This document shows positions 1-12,157 of a DNA stretch of 64,000 nucleotides, piece by piece. The notes under the pieces are model-generated. The model saw only the letters and a list, made by a program, of their open reading frames with translations, searched no databases and had not been told where the DNA came from. Numbering within the stretch: position 1 is the stretch's first letter; the number at the start of each line of letters is the position of its first letter. The stretch spans positions 62,001 to 126,000 of the forward strand of contig NZ_CP060820.1 of the NCBI RefSeq assembly GCF_014489475.1. Reading direction: 5' to 3'. The translations under genes and the position numbers were made by a program. Source of the DNA: Lysobacter terrestris. GTDB lineage: Bacteria; Pseudomonadota; Gammaproteobacteria; Xanthomonadales; Xanthomonadaceae.

Positions 1-552
1 TCGACGCGCAGCGTGGCCGACTTGATGCCGGCAACGTCGCCGCCGCTGGCTTCCATCAGCTCGGTCTTCCAGCCGCGCGACTCGCACCAGCGCAGGTACA
101 TGCGCAGCAGGATTTCGGCCCAATCCTGGGCTTCGGTGCCGCCGGCGCCCGCCTGGATGTCGACGAAGGCATTGGACGAATCCATCTTGCCGGAGAACAT
201 GCGCTGGAATTCCAGCTTCTCGACGTCCTTGGCGTAGCGCTCGACGTCGTCGACGACCGCAAGCGCGGTGCTTTCGTCGTCCTCCATCTCGGCCAGCTCC
301 AGCAGCTCGTGGCCGCCGACGAGGCCGTCGGTGAGGTCGCGGATGCCGTTCACGACCTTCTCGAGCTGCGAGCGTTCGCGGCCCAGGGTCTGCGCGTATT
401 CGGCGTTGTTCCAGATGTCGGGGCTTTCCAGCTCCCGGTTCACTTCTTCGAGACGTTCGACCTTGTGGTCGTAGTCAAAGATACCCCCTAAGCGAATCCA
501 GCCGGCCACGGAGGTCGGCGATGCGCTGGCGGACGGGATTGAGCTCGATCAT
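1..552 (-). CDS. prfB: Peptide chain release factor 2 (RF2), 5' part, with programmed frameshift
   Basis: RF2 recognises UGA and UAA stop codons and triggers peptide release. The gene starts at the ATG at 550-552 and reads 25 codons (MIELNPVRQRIADLRGRLDS, then LRGYL) to an in-frame TGA at 475-477. It continues in the +1 frame from the GAC codon at 474-476 to the left window edge. The continued frame reads DYDHKVERLEEVNRELESPD and further on SGGDVAGIKSATLRV, which are RF2 domain 1 and domain 2 sequences. The remainder, including the SPF and GGQ motifs, lies outside the window. The break is the normal autoregulatory frameshift of prfB, not a mutation. In Xanthomonas, prfB also sits next to recJ in the rpf region. 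Confidence 0.95.
474..489 (-). other. Programmed +1 frameshift site of prfB
   Basis: On the minus strand the sequence reads AGGGGGTATCTTTGAC. It contains an internal Shine-Dalgarno-like AGGGGG, the slippery CTT codon, the UGA stop and a following C. This matches the classic RF2 autoregulation signal: low RF2 lets the ribosome slip by one base and make full-length protein. Confidence 0.95.
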
Positions 553-584
553 GGTGCGAAGGCTTGCTGCGAAAGACCGGGAAT

Positions 585-672
585 TGTAGGGCGGGTCTCG
601 ACCCGCCGCTATGGTTCGCGAGGATGTGCACGCACTGAGCGCCTCGAACGGCGGGCCAGGGCCCGCCCTACG
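585..672. repeat. REP-like inverted repeat between prfB and recJ
   Basis: Two GC-rich arms face each other. The left arm at 585-607 starts TGTAGGGCGGGTCTCG, and the right arm at 650-672 ends GGCCCGCCCTACG. Each arm is itself palindromic (GGCGGGTCTCGACCCGCC; GGCGGGCCAGGGCCCGCC). The right arm includes the recJ stop codon (668-670). It could act as a transcription terminator or mRNA-stabilising hairpin of the recJ operon. Whether it is repeated elsewhere in the genome cannot be seen here. Confidence 0.6.
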
Positions 673-2386
673 CGGGCTCGCGATGGACCACGACGAGCTG
701 CACCGCGTCGCCGCCACGGTAGTCGTCGGGCTCCAGCCGATAGGCGATGCGCACGCGCCCGCGCGGCGCCACGCCCTCCCAGCCGCCGAAATGGATGGCA
801 TTGAGGCGCAGCCCGGCGTGCCCCAGCTCCAATTTCAGGTGCCGTTCGCCGAGCACGCGCGTGCCCAGCACTTCGAACTCGCCGTCGAACTGGGGCTCGG
901 GGAAGCCCTGCCCCCAGGGACCCGCGTCGCGCAGCAGTTCGGCGTGGCGGCGGTTCAACTCGCCCGATTGCAGTTCGCCGTCGCTGACGACTTCGGCCTC
1001 GAGCAGCTCCGGAGTGAGCCAGCGCTCCGCACATTGCGCGAACGCGCGCTCGAACGCCGGCAACGACGCCGCCGGCAACGACAAACCGGCCGCCATGGCG
1101 TGGCCACCGAACCGCTCGATCAGGCCGGGGTGACGCGCGGCGACGTCGGCAAGCGCATCGCGCATGTGGAAGCCGGCGATCGAGCGCGCCGAGCCGCGCA
1201 GGCGGTCGCTGCCGGGCTCGGCCGGCGCGAAGGCGATGACCGGGCGATGCAGGCGCTCCTTCATCTTCGACGCCACCAGTCCGACCACGCCCGGATGCCA
1301 TTGATCGTCGTAGAAGCAGAACGCGCTGCGATTCGCCGCGGTGTCATCCAGCGACACGACGGCGAGCGCGCGTTCCGCCTCGTCGGTCATCTGCTGCTGG
1401 ACCGCGCGACGCTCGCCGTTGATCTCGTTGAGCGTAGTCGCGATATCGCGTGCGCGCGGGAGGTCATCGACCAGCAGGCACTCGATGCCCAACGCCATGT
1501 CCTCGAGGCGACCCGCGGCGTTGATGCGTGGCCCGACCGCGTAGCCGATGTCGGCCGCGGTCAGGCGCGAGGCATCGCGTTGCGAAACCTCGATCAGGGC
1601 GCGCAAGCCCGCGCAGCCCTGCCCCGCGCGCAGCCGACGCAGGCCGGCGCCCACGAGGGCGCGATTGTTCGTGTCCAGCGGGACCAGGTCGGCGACGGTG
1701 CCGACCGCCACCAGGTCGAGCAGTTGCGTAAGGTCCGGAACCGCGTCGGCGAAGTGCCCCGCCTCGCGCAGGTGCCGGCGCAAGGCGAGCAGCACGTAGA
1801 ACATGACGCCGACGCCGGCGAGCGCCTTGCTGGGGAAGCGGTCGCCGCGCTGGTTGGGGTCGACGATCACGTCGGCGGGCGGCAACGACTCGCCCGGCAG
1901 GTGGTGGTCAGTGACGAGCACTTTCCAGCCGCGCTGCTTCGCCGCTTCGATACCGGCGTGGCAGGCGATGCCGTGGTCGACGGTGACCAGCAGGTCGGGC
2001 TTGAGCGCTGCGAGTTCTTCCACCAGCGATGGCGACAGGCCGTAGCCATGCACGATCCGGTTGGGCACGGCGTAGGACACGTGCCGGGCCCCGAGCAGGC
2101 GCAGGCCGCGCACGCCGACCGCGCAGGCCGTCGCGCCATCGCAGTCGAAGTCGCCGACGACGACGATGTGGCGATCGGCCGCCATGGCTTCGGACAGCAA
2201 CGCGACCGCACCGTCCATGCCATCGAGCAGGTCGGGCGGAAGCAGGCTGGCGAGCTTCGGCTGCGCCTGTTCCATGCCGGTGGCGCCACGGGCGGCATAC
2301 AGCCGTGCCAGCAGCGCCGGGAAGTTGTCGGGCCAGGCCGAGACATCGGCCGACGCGCGTCGAACCAGTCGCGGTGCGGCCTTCAT
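668..2386 (-). CDS. recJ: Single-stranded-DNA-specific exonuclease RecJ
   Basis: RecJ is a cytoplasmic 5'-3' single-strand exonuclease used in RecF-pathway recombination, mismatch repair and base excision repair. The 572-residue product has the DHH-family metal-binding motifs: DFDCDG at about 79-84, VDHG at about 136-139 and TDHH at about 159-162. The C-terminal half contains a DHHA1-type region with RFGGHAMAAG and the oligonucleotide-binding fold. I chose the ATG at 2386 because homology-like sequence begins there (MKAAPRLVRR). It overlaps the rpfE stop by four bases (ATGA), which suggests translational coupling in a greA-rpfE-recJ operon. Confidence 0.95.
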   Translation of the reverse strand: MKAAPRLVRRASADVSAWPDNFPALLARLYAARGATGMEQAQPKLASLLPPDLLDGMDGAVALLSEAMAADRHIVVVGDFDCDGATACAVGVRGLRLLGARHVSYAVPNRIVHGYGLSPSLVEELAALKPDLLVTVDHGIACHAGIEAAKQRGWKVLVTDHHLPGESLPPADVIVDPNQRGDRFPSKALAGVGVMFYVLLALRRHLREAGHFADAVPDLTQLLDLVAVGTVADLVPLDTNNRALVGAGLRRLRAGQGCAGLRALIEVSQRDASRLTAADIGYAVGPRINAAGRLEDMALGIECLLVDDLPRARDIATTLNEINGERRAVQQQMTDEAERALAVVSLDDTAANRSAFCFYDDQWHPGVVGLVASKMKERLHRPVIAFAPAEPGSDRLRGSARSIAGFHMRDALADVAARHPGLIERFGGHAMAAGLSLPAASLPAFERAFAQCAERWLTPELLEAEVVSDGELQSGELNRRHAELLRDAGPWGQGFPEPQFDGEFEVLGTRVLGERHLKLELGHAGLRLNAIHFGGWEGVAPRGRVRIAYRLEPDDYRGGDAVQLVVVHREPA

Positions 2387-3312
2387 GCGGCGATCGCGCG
2401 CAGGGGGCGGCGCCAGAAACGCCAGCGTTGGCTGGCGCGCAACGTGAAGCGCACGCCGTCGGCGAAATCCAGGGCGGCGCTTTCGAGTACGCCCGATCGC
2501 AGGTCGCGCAGCAACGGTTCGAGCCATTGCGATTGCAGCGGGGCGAGGTCGCGCACGTGGCGCAGGTCGAACAGCCGGTCACCGGCGCCCATGCCCCATT
2601 GCGACGGCAGCGGCAGGCTGTCCGCGTTCGCCATTGCGGCGAAGGCCTGGAACGCGTCGTCATCACTGAGGATGGCGGTGCAGCGCGTGGTGACGTGGTC
2701 CGGCAGCACGCCGGCGCCCCAGAACCACAGCGAATTCACCGGCGGCTTGCCCGCTGCCGCACGCTGCGCGTTGACCGGATGATTGTGCAGCACGACCTGC
2801 GCCTCGCTCAGCAACGAGCGCCAGCGCCGACCTTCCGGGCCATCCGGCAGGTGTTCGAACAGGTCCGCGCCCAAGGCTTCGTCTGGACCGGTGAACGTCG
2901 GCAGCCGCGCCTCGCGCGGCAAGCGCAGGTACCAGCGCGACGGCGTCGGTGCATCGATCGGAAAACCCGTATCGCCGAACAACGGCCGCAGCGGGCGCAG
3001 CAGCTCGCTTGTTTCCTCGCGGCTCAGCGCCAGCGCCTCGCCCCAGGCCAGCAGCCGGGCGCCGTTGATGTCGGGGCGTACGTACGCGGGATCGGCGCGA
3101 AGCCAGGCGCCGAGCGGTGCATCGCCCGCATCGCGCTGCCGCGTGACCGCCGCGACCGGCCAGCCACGCGGAAGGATGTCGAACACGCGTGCGCGCTGCT
3201 CGCCGCCGACCGTCTCGCGATCGGCGCGGCCCAATGCCTTGGCCACGTCGGCGGTGAGGCGCTGGCCGCCGAAGCGCTCGCGCGGCGGCAACAGCAGGGT
3301 TGCCGAGGCCAT
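2383..3312 (-). CDS. rpfE: RpfE-like protein of the rpf region
   Basis: This 309-residue protein lies between greA and recJ, the place of rpfE in Xanthomonas, and I recognise it by that context and its general sequence. RpfE is described as a regulatory-region protein of unknown biochemical function and is sometimes labelled phosphoglycerate mutase-like. Visible features are an N-terminal SATLLLPPRERFGG stretch, a central PSRWYLRLP segment, a conserved-looking HNHPVNAQRA followed by NSLWFWGAG, and an Arg/Trp-rich tail. No signal peptide or membrane segment is present. The start at 3312 follows the greA stop by seven bases, and the stop overlaps recJ. The rpfF/C/G signalling genes themselves are not in the window. 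Confidence 0.75.
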   Translation of the reverse strand: MASATLLLPPRERFGGQRLTADVAKALGRADRETVGGEQRARVFDILPRGWPVAAVTRQRDAGDAPLGAWLRADPAYVRPDINGARLLAWGEALALSREETSELLRPLRPLFGDTGFPIDAPTPSRWYLRLPREARLPTFTGPDEALGADLFEHLPDGPEGRRWRSLLSEAQVVLHNHPVNAQRAAAGKPPVNSLWFWGAGVLPDHVTTRCTAILSDDDAFQAFAAMANADSLPLPSQWGMGAGDRLFDLRHVRDLAPLQSQWLEPLLRDLRSGVLESAALDFADGVRFTLRASQRWRFWRRPLRAIAA

Positions 3313-3319
3313 GGCGCGA

Positions 3320-3796
3320 TCAGCCCTGGTAGCTGACGCCGACGATTTCGTATTCGCGGGTGCCGCCGGGCGCCTCGATCGTGATCGTGTCGCCCTCGTG
3401 CTTGCCGATAAGCGCACGCGCCACCGGCGAGGAGATCGCGATCAGGCCCTGCTTGATGTCGGCCTCCAGGTCACCCACGATCTGGTAGGTCTTCTCTTCG
3501 TCGGTGTCGGCATCGGCCAGCTCGACGGTGGCGCCGAACACGACGCGCGAGCCGGCATTGAGCGACGACACATCGATCACCTGCGCATGCGACAGTTCGG
3601 CTTCCAGCTGCTTGATGCGGCCTTCGATGAAGCCCTGCTGCTCGCGGGCGGCGTGGTACTCGGCGTTTTCCTTGAGGTCGCCGTGCGCACGCGCTTCGGC
3701 GATCGCGGCGATCACGGCCGGGCGCTTGACCGACTTGAGTTCGTCCAGTTCGGTGCGCAGGCGTTGCGCGCCTTTCATGGTGATGGGAGCTCGCAT
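3320..3796 (-). CDS. greA: Transcription elongation factor GreA
   Basis: GreA enters the RNA polymerase secondary channel and stimulates cleavage of backtracked transcripts. The 158-residue product has the expected length. An N-terminal coiled coil carries the acidic tip ([18 protein letters not shown], around residues 39-56). A C-terminal FKBP-like domain has [12 protein letters not shown] and ends near [11 protein letters not shown]. It is the first gene of the greA-rpfE-recJ cluster and is separated from carB by a strong hairpin. Confidence 0.97.
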   Translation of the reverse strand: MRAPITMKGAQRLRTELDELKSVKRPAVIAAIAEARAHGDLKENAEYHAAREQQGFIEGRIKQLEAELSHAQVIDVSSLNAGSRVVFGATVELADADTDEEKTYQIVGDLEADIKQGLIAISSPVARALIGKHEGDTITIEAPGGTREYEIVGVSYQG

Positions 3797-3866
3797 TTCT
3801 TCTTGTCCAATGCCGGCCGCACGTCCTGCGGCCTTGATGAAGCCGATTCTGTCTCAGATCGCCCGA

Positions 3867-3896
3867 CGCGTCATCCCGGCATTCCGGGATGACGCG
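3867..3896 (-). terminator. Hairpin between carB and greA
   Basis: A perfect 13-bp inverted repeat (CGCGTCATCCCGG / CCGGGATGACGCG) encloses a four-base loop, CATT. It lies just past the carB stop codon (3904) and before greA. There is no long T-run, so it may terminate weakly, be Rho-assisted or stabilise the carB transcript. Confidence 0.5.
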
Positions 3897-3903
3897 CGGA
3901 ATC

Positions 3904-7155
<3,252 letters not shown>

Positions 7156-7162
7156 GGCTTCC

Positions 7163-7606
7163 TCAGTAAAGTCGGTCCTGCCACGCGCGGGGCGCGAGCC
7201 AGGTGATCTGGTCGGGCGATCGGGCATCGATCGCGCCGTTCTTCACGGCAGCAAGCACGGCCTGCTGCATTGCATTCCAGCTGTCGGCGGTCGCGCCGAT
7301 GCGCGCGCCGAGCCGGTTGTTGTGCGCATCCATCGCACGCGAGGGGCTCCCTTTCCCGCCCCGCTCCATCACCGCCGTCACCCAGTCCACGCAGCGCGGC
7401 GACAGGGTGTAGGCGACGATCGCGCTGGCGAGCGAGTGACGGTACGCATCGGCGGGACCGTTGCGACCACCCGGCAGGTCGGCCTGGAACCAGTGCGCGT
7501 AGGTCGCCGTCAGCACGAACGCGGGATAGACACCAAGCAGCACCGCAACAACGAACAACTTGCGCCAGAGGCGCTTGCGGGTCGGCTTGGCGACTACGGC
7601 CTTCAC
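7163..7606 (-). CDS. Small membrane-anchored protein between carA and carB (possible DUF6973 type)
   Basis: The product has 147 residues, with a basic start followed by one hydrophobic segment at about 17-36 (a signal anchor or signal peptide). The soluble part carries [10 protein letters not shown] and [15 protein letters not shown] paired RH...S and D-x-HNN-x-x-G arrangement resembles DUF6973-like proteins; that assignment is by eye. It starts with GTG overlapping the carA stop (GTGA) and ends seven bases before carB, so it is almost certainly co-translated with the carbamoyl-phosphate synthase genes. No link to pyrimidine or arginine synthesis can be read from its sequence. Function is unknown. 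Confidence 0.75.
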   Translation of the reverse strand: MKAVVAKPTRKRLWRKLFVVAVLLGVYPAFVLTATYAHWFQADLPGGRNGPADAYRHSLASAIVAYTLSPRCVDWVTAVMERGGKGSPSRAMDAHNNRLGARIGATADSWNAMQQAVLAAVKNGAIDARSPDQITWLAPRAWQDRLY

Positions 7607-8727
7607 TTCGCCTGTTGCATCGAAGCGACGAAGCGATCGAACAGCGGGCCCACGTCGTGCGGACCGGGGCTCGCTTCAGGATGACCCTGGAAGCTGAAGG
7701 CCGGCGCGTCGGTGAGTTCGATGCCCTGGTTGCTGCCATCGAACAGCGAGCGGTGGGTCACGCGCACGTTGGCGGGCAACGTCGTTTCATCGACCGCGAA
7801 GCCGTGGTTCTGCGAGGTGATCATCACGCGACCGCCGGTCAGGTCCTGCACCGGGTGATTCGCGCCGTGATGGCCAAACTTCATCTTCATCGTCTTCGCA
7901 CCGCTGGCGAGGCCGAGCAGCTGGTGGCCGAGGCAGATGCCGAAGGTCGGGATCTTCTTGTCGACGAATTCCTTGATCGCGGCGATCGCGTAGTCGCACG
8001 GTTCCGGATCGCCGGGACCGTTGGACAGGAACACGCCATCCGGATTCATCGCCAGCACGTCGGCGGCGGGCGTCTGCGCCGGCACCACGCTGACGCGGCA
8101 GCCGCGCTCGGCGAGCATGCGCAGGATGTTGTGCTTGACGCCGAAGTCGTAGGCGACGACGTGGTGCTTCGGCTCGGCCTGCACGAACACGTTGTTGTCG
8201 AGGTCGAGCTGGCCGTCACGCCATTCGTAGGCGCTGGTCGTGGTGACGACCTTCGCCAGGTCCATGCCCTTGAGGCCGGGGAACTTGCGCGCGGCTTCCA
8301 GCGCCTTGGCCACGTCGATCTCGCCGGCCATCAGCGCGCCGTTCTGGGCGCCGGTGTCGCGCAGCAGGCGGGTCAGCTTGCGGGTGTCGATGTCTGAGAT
8401 GGCGACGATGCCGCGCTTGGCCAGCCACTCGGGCATCGAGACCTGGCTGCGCCAGTTGCTCGGGCGGCGCGGCACGTTGCGCACGATCAGGCCGGAGGCC
8501 CAGACCTGGCCGGCCTCGTCGTCCTGGTCGGTCATGCCGGTGTTGCCGACGTGCGGGTACGTCAGGGTGACGATCTGGCGGGCATAGGAGGGATCGGTGA
8601 GGATCTCCTGGTAGCCGGTGATGGCGGTGTTGAACACCACCTCGCCGACCGAAAGGCCGGGCGCGCCTGCGGAAATGCCCTCGAAGATGGTGCCGTCTTC
8701 GAGCGCAAGGATTGCGGGTTGGGTCAC
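7603..8727 (-). CDS. carA: Carbamoyl-phosphate synthase small (glutaminase) subunit
   Basis: CarA hydrolyses glutamine and channels ammonia to CarB. The 374-residue product shows the N-terminal CarA domain ([17 protein letters not shown]) and a class I glutamine amidotransferase domain. The nucleophile is in [15 protein letters not shown], and the His/Glu pair is in [13 protein letters not shown] near the C terminus. The start is taken as the GTG at 8727 (reading [11 protein letters not shown]), because the upstream residues of the longer frame do not look like CarA. Its stop overlaps the start of the next gene by four bases. Confidence 0.95.
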   Translation of the reverse strand: MTQPAILALEDGTIFEGISAGAPGLSVGEVVFNTAITGYQEILTDPSYARQIVTLTYPHVGNTGMTDQDDEAGQVWASGLIVRNVPRRPSNWRSQVSMPEWLAKRGIVAISDIDTRKLTRLLRDTGAQNGALMAGEIDVAKALEAARKFPGLKGMDLAKVVTTTSAYEWRDGQLDLDNNVFVQAEPKHHVVAYDFGVKHNILRMLAERGCRVSVVPAQTPAADVLAMNPDGVFLSNGPGDPEPCDYAIAAIKEFVDKKIPTFGICLGHQLLGLASGAKTMKMKFGHHGANHPVQDLTGGRVMITSQNHGFAVDETTLPANVRVTHRSLFDGSNQGIELTDAPAFSFQGHPEASPGPHDVGPLFDRFVASMQQAK

Positions 8728-8946
8728 GGGGATCGCCTTGGCAGCTTGGGGGACTGATCCCGGGCTGGCAGTCCCGAATCTGGCGGCTTGGCCAAACGCA
8801 GGTTGCAGCAAACCGCGGACTCGGGTCAGTACCGGTCCGACGGATGGGGTTCAGGCGAGCGAGAATTGTAGCGGCGCAGGCACCGATACGCCAGCGCGAA
8901 TTTCGCGCCAGCGGCTCGTCCTTGCGGCTTCAGGCGAAGGCGCTTT
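8728..8946 (-). promoter_or_regulatory. Upstream region of carA
   Basis: This 219-bp gap must carry the carA promoter. On the minus strand a TACAAT at 8864-8869 is a possible -10 element, but no convincing -35 element precedes it. A short GC-rich dyad (GCGCGAATTTCGCGC) lies near 8894-8908 and could end the upstream DUF1631 transcript. I saw no clear arginine- or pyrimidine-responsive site. Confidence 0.3.
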
Positions 8947-11175
8947 TCAGGCGGTGGCGCTTTCGGAAGCCGACCCGGCGGCAGGCGCCGCGGCCGCAGT
9001 GGGCGCGAGGGTCGCCTTCAGCTTGCCCATGACCTGGTGGATCGCGTCGTCGAACGCCGTCTCGGCTTCACGCAACTGCACGCGCCCCAGCCGGGCCATC
9101 GCCGCCAGTTCCTCGGCGGAGGCCACCAGCACGCGGATGCCGCGCCGGTTCACGAACAGCAGGCGGGAGGAGATCGGGCTGATCCAGGAGACCTTGGCGG
9201 GCTCGACCCGGCCGCTTTCGCTGGTCAGCTGCAGCCAGGTGCCGACTTCGAGCGCCCGCATCCGTTCGGCCATGTCCGGATCGAAATCCAGCCCGTCCTT
9301 GCCGGCCACGACCCGCAGCTCGGAAGGATCGGCTGGCGGTTCCGGAGCCGCCGCCACGGGCGAGACCGGAAGCGGCTCGGCGATCGCATCGACGTTCTCT
9401 CCCGCCGACACGCGCTGCAGGGTCCGCTGCAGGCTGGCGATGACCTCGTCGGCCGCGTGCCCCTGGATGCCGGAGCTCTCCAGGATCGCCAGCAGCGTGC
9501 CCCGCGGCATTTCCGGCAGGCGGTCGACCGGCACGCCCAGCTCGGCATGATCGAAGCTCACCATCAGCGCCGTCAGTGCGTTGACGGCGTCGGCGAACTT
9601 CGGCGAATCCTTGCCTTCGCGCAGCACGATCTGGGTGAGGTGGTGCGCGGTGTACTGGTTGATGAAGGCATCGAACGCCGGCGGCAGCTCGCGCGTATCG
9701 CGGCTGATCGCGAGGTCCACCGACACGCTCTCGCGGGCCTGTTCGAGCCGCTCCTTGCCGCGCTGCGCTTCCGCCGCGCGACGCTCGGTGACTTCGATGC
9801 GCTTGCGGTGCTGCTCCATGAACGACCGCAGTTCCTGCTCGAGCGTTTCGAAGATGGCGATGTCTTCGTTGAACTCGGCCACGAGGCGGTCGATGATCGT
9901 ATCGACGCGGGCCATGAGTTCGCGTTCCTGCGGGCTTTCGCCGCGATTGCCTTCGCTGGCCTCGGCCACCGCATTGAGCAGGCGGCGGGCCGGGTGCGCC
10001 TTGTACAGGAACAGGCGGCGGTCCTTGACCGCGACCTTGATATACGGCACCAGCAGGCGATTGATCTTGCCGCGCACGTCGGCTTCGAAATGGCGCTCGT
10101 CCAGCATCACGTCGAACAGCATGCCGACGAGGTCGACGGCATCCTCGTCCACGTTCGACAGGCTGATGTTGTCGCCGCCCATGCCCATGCGGCGCGCCGC
10201 GGAGAGCAGGTCGCGGCGCAGCTGTTCGGCCAGCGGAATGCGCGAGTCGGACGGCCCCTGGACTTCCGGGCGCGGCGGCTCCCGCTGCAGCAGCGAGAGC
10301 ACGTTCATCACGTCCGAGGTGCTCATGCTGACGCCGCCCTCGGTGTCGCGGTTGGGATGCATGGCCTGGCGCCAGGTCTGCAGCAGGCCGAGCAGGCTGG
10401 AGAACATCGCCTGGTCGCCCGCCCCGGTCATGCCGAACTGGCTGGCGACGGCACTCGCCACGGCCACCGTCGCCGGGTCGGCGACGCCCTGCGCTTCGCC
10501 CGGCTGGGTGGGCTGCGGCAGCGGTTCGGCACGCTTGGTCGGCTTGATGTGCGGCAGGATGCCCGCCGAGACCAGGCCGGAATTGAGCCGGTCGTACAAC
10601 GGCGCGAGCGCGGTGGAGAGTTCGCGCTCGAAGAACTTGTAGACGACGACGCGGACGGCGGTGCTGACGTCGAGTGCGGCAAGCGAGCCGCCGAGCGCGT
10701 CGGCGAGGAATTTGGGCCCCACCGGGTTGTCGCGGGCGGCCAGCATCGGGCGCTCGGTCAGCGCGGCCAGGCGCTTGTCGAGCAACTCCAGCGCCGGCGC
10801 GTGGTACCGGCCGAGCACGTCGATCACCTGTTCGGTGGCGAGCTGCTCTTCGAGCGCTTCATCCGACACCAGGCTCAGCGAGGAGGCATCGACGGCGCGC
10901 GTCGCCATCGGCGCTTCCTGCAGCTTGCGGAAGCCGGCCGCGAGCGACTGGTCGAAACGTTGCGCGATCTGCGCACGGGCGCGGCGGAGGTCGCGCAGCG
11001 CGGTGAGTTCCGCACCGGCGCCATTGCTGCTGCTGTCGAACAGGTAGTCGTCGGCACGGCGCAGGATGCGCTCGAGCGCCAGGCCCAACTGCTCCTGGCT
11101 GATGCGCTGCATGGCGGTGAGCAGCAACTGTGGATCGCGGCTTCCTGCCGGGAATGAATCTCCTTGCATTGTCAT
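8947..11175 (-). CDS. DUF1631 family protein
   Basis: This 742-residue cytoplasmic protein lacks a signal peptide and membrane segments. It matches the DUF1631 family in layout: a long helical body, Ala- and Gln-rich linkers, and a C-terminal beta-rich region (GTWLQLTSESGRVEPAKVSW, then SSRLLFVNRRG) resembling a PilZ-like module. Xanthomonas homologues are sometimes mislabelled thymidine phosphorylase; nothing here supports enzymatic activity of that kind. The gene stands alone, about 220 bp from carA and 141 bp from dapB. The PilZ-like tail could suggest c-di-GMP binding, but I do not see a clear RxxxR plus DxSxxG pair, so that remains unproven. Confidence 0.8.
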   Translation of the reverse strand: MTMQGDSFPAGSRDPQLLLTAMQRISQEQLGLALERILRRADDYLFDSSSNGAGAELTALRDLRRARAQIAQRFDQSLAAGFRKLQEAPMATRAVDASSLSLVSDEALEEQLATEQVIDVLGRYHAPALELLDKRLAALTERPMLAARDNPVGPKFLADALGGSLAALDVSTAVRVVVYKFFERELSTALAPLYDRLNSGLVSAGILPHIKPTKRAEPLPQPTQPGEAQGVADPATVAVASAVASQFGMTGAGDQAMFSSLLGLLQTWRQAMHPNRDTEGGVSMSTSDVMNVLSLLQREPPRPEVQGPSDSRIPLAEQLRRDLLSAARRMGMGGDNISLSNVDEDAVDLVGMLFDVMLDERHFEADVRGKINRLLVPYIKVAVKDRRLFLYKAHPARRLLNAVAEASEGNRGESPQERELMARVDTIIDRLVAEFNEDIAIFETLEQELRSFMEQHRKRIEVTERRAAEAQRGKERLEQARESVSVDLAISRDTRELPPAFDAFINQYTAHHLTQIVLREGKDSPKFADAVNALTALMVSFDHAELGVPVDRLPEMPRGTLLAILESSGIQGHAADEVIASLQRTLQRVSAGENVDAIAEPLPVSPVAAAPEPPADPSELRVVAGKDGLDFDPDMAERMRALEVGTWLQLTSESGRVEPAKVSWISPISSRLLFVNRRGIRVLVASAEELAAMARLGRVQLREAETAFDDAIHQVMGKLKATLAPTAAAAPAAGSASESATA

Positions 11176-11316
11176 GCGTTGTCCCCCGGTTCAGTCGCCA
11201 TCCTAGCGACCCGCTCAAACGGCGAGGTGACGCAGTTCATGAAGCGGATCTTCACGCTCCGTCGACGCAGGAGTCGAGCTGCGGAACGTGCGATGCGTCA
11301 CATTCCACAGCCCCCG

Positions 11317-12027
11317 TCAGCCGAGCAGATCGCGCAGCCGGTATTCGCCGGGCGCCCGCCCCGCCAGTCGCGACGCGGCATGCAGCGCGCCGCGGGCGAA
11401 GATGTCGCGGTTGGTGGCGCGGTGGACCAGTTCGATCCGTTCGCCCAGCGAGGCGAACTGGACCAGGTGCTCGCCGACGATGTCGCCCGCGCGCAGCGAC
11501 GCGTAGCGCGGCGCCGCCCCGCCCCGCTCCGCCGACGCGCCCAGGGCGAGCGCGGTGCCGGACGGCGCGTCCTTCTTGTGGACGTGGTGGGACTCGACGA
11601 TGTCGCAGTCCCAGCCCGACAAGGCCGCCGCGGCCCGCTCCACCAGATCGCTGAGCACGGCGACGCCGAGGCTGAAGTTCGCCGACCACAGCACCGGAAT
11701 CTCGGTCGCCGCCGCATGCAATTCCTCCTGCTGCGACGCGGACAGCCCGGTCGTGCCGGACACGAGCGCGGCACGGCGCGAACGACAGGTCGCGAGGACG
11801 GCGTCGAAGGCTTCGGGCAGGCTGAAATCAATGGCGGCGTCGAATTCGGGCACGCCGCCCAGCTCGCTCGATGCGAATTGCGGCACGCCATCGACCACGC
11901 GCGCTGCCACCTTGCGCGACACGGCGGCCACGACCTGGATCTCCGGGCGTTCGCCTGCGAGCCGCAGCAATGCCTGGCCCATGCGGCCCGATGCGCCGTG
12001 GATGATGATGCGGACAGGGGTATTCAT
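11317..12027 (-). CDS. dapB: 4-hydroxy-tetrahydrodipicolinate reductase
   Basis: DapB reduces the product of DapA with NAD(P)H in the lysine/diaminopimelate pathway. The 236-residue product has the N-terminal dinucleotide-binding motif HGASGRMGQ. It also carries the VSGTTGLS region, the catalytic ESHHVHKKDAPSGTA stretch (HH and K as acid/base and substrate binders) and a short C terminus. It is slightly shorter than the 265-275 residues common elsewhere, but no key motif is missing. It lies between a DUF1631 gene and dnaJ with gaps on both sides, so it may have its own promoter. Confidence 0.95.
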   Translation of the reverse strand: MNTPVRIIIHGASGRMGQALLRLAGERPEIQVVAAVSRKVAARVVDGVPQFASSELGGVPEFDAAIDFSLPEAFDAVLATCRSRRAALVSGTTGLSASQQEELHAAATEIPVLWSANFSLGVAVLSDLVERAAAALSGWDCDIVESHHVHKKDAPSGTALALGASAERGGAAPRYASLRAGDIVGEHLVQFASLGERIELVHRATNRDIFARGALHAASRLAGRAPGEYRLRDLLG

Positions 12028-12116
12028 GCGCGCAGGCTAACCGCTCGCACGCTTCCTGCCCAGCAGGTCGCGCTCACCGGAGTGTCGTCGTCGGATTCGT
12101 CCACGCCAAATGCAAA

Positions 12117-12133
12117 CGGCCCCAACGGGGCCG
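12117..12133 (-). terminator. Probable terminator of the dnaJ transcript
   Basis: A 7-bp GC stem (CGGCCCC / GGGGCCG) with a three-base loop lies 25 bp past the dnaJ stop. On the minus strand it is followed by TTTGCATTT, a weak T-rich tail. Confidence 0.5.
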
Positions 12134-12157
12134 CTTGCGTGGCACATGCCGTGCCGC

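Noticed and set aside
611-2782. 723-codon open frame on the plus strand opposite recJ and rpfE
   Set aside because: It is antisense to a conserved nuclease gene, with no motifs of its own.
9037-11157. 706-codon plus-strand frame opposite the DUF1631 gene
   Set aside because: Antisense shadow; no conserved features.
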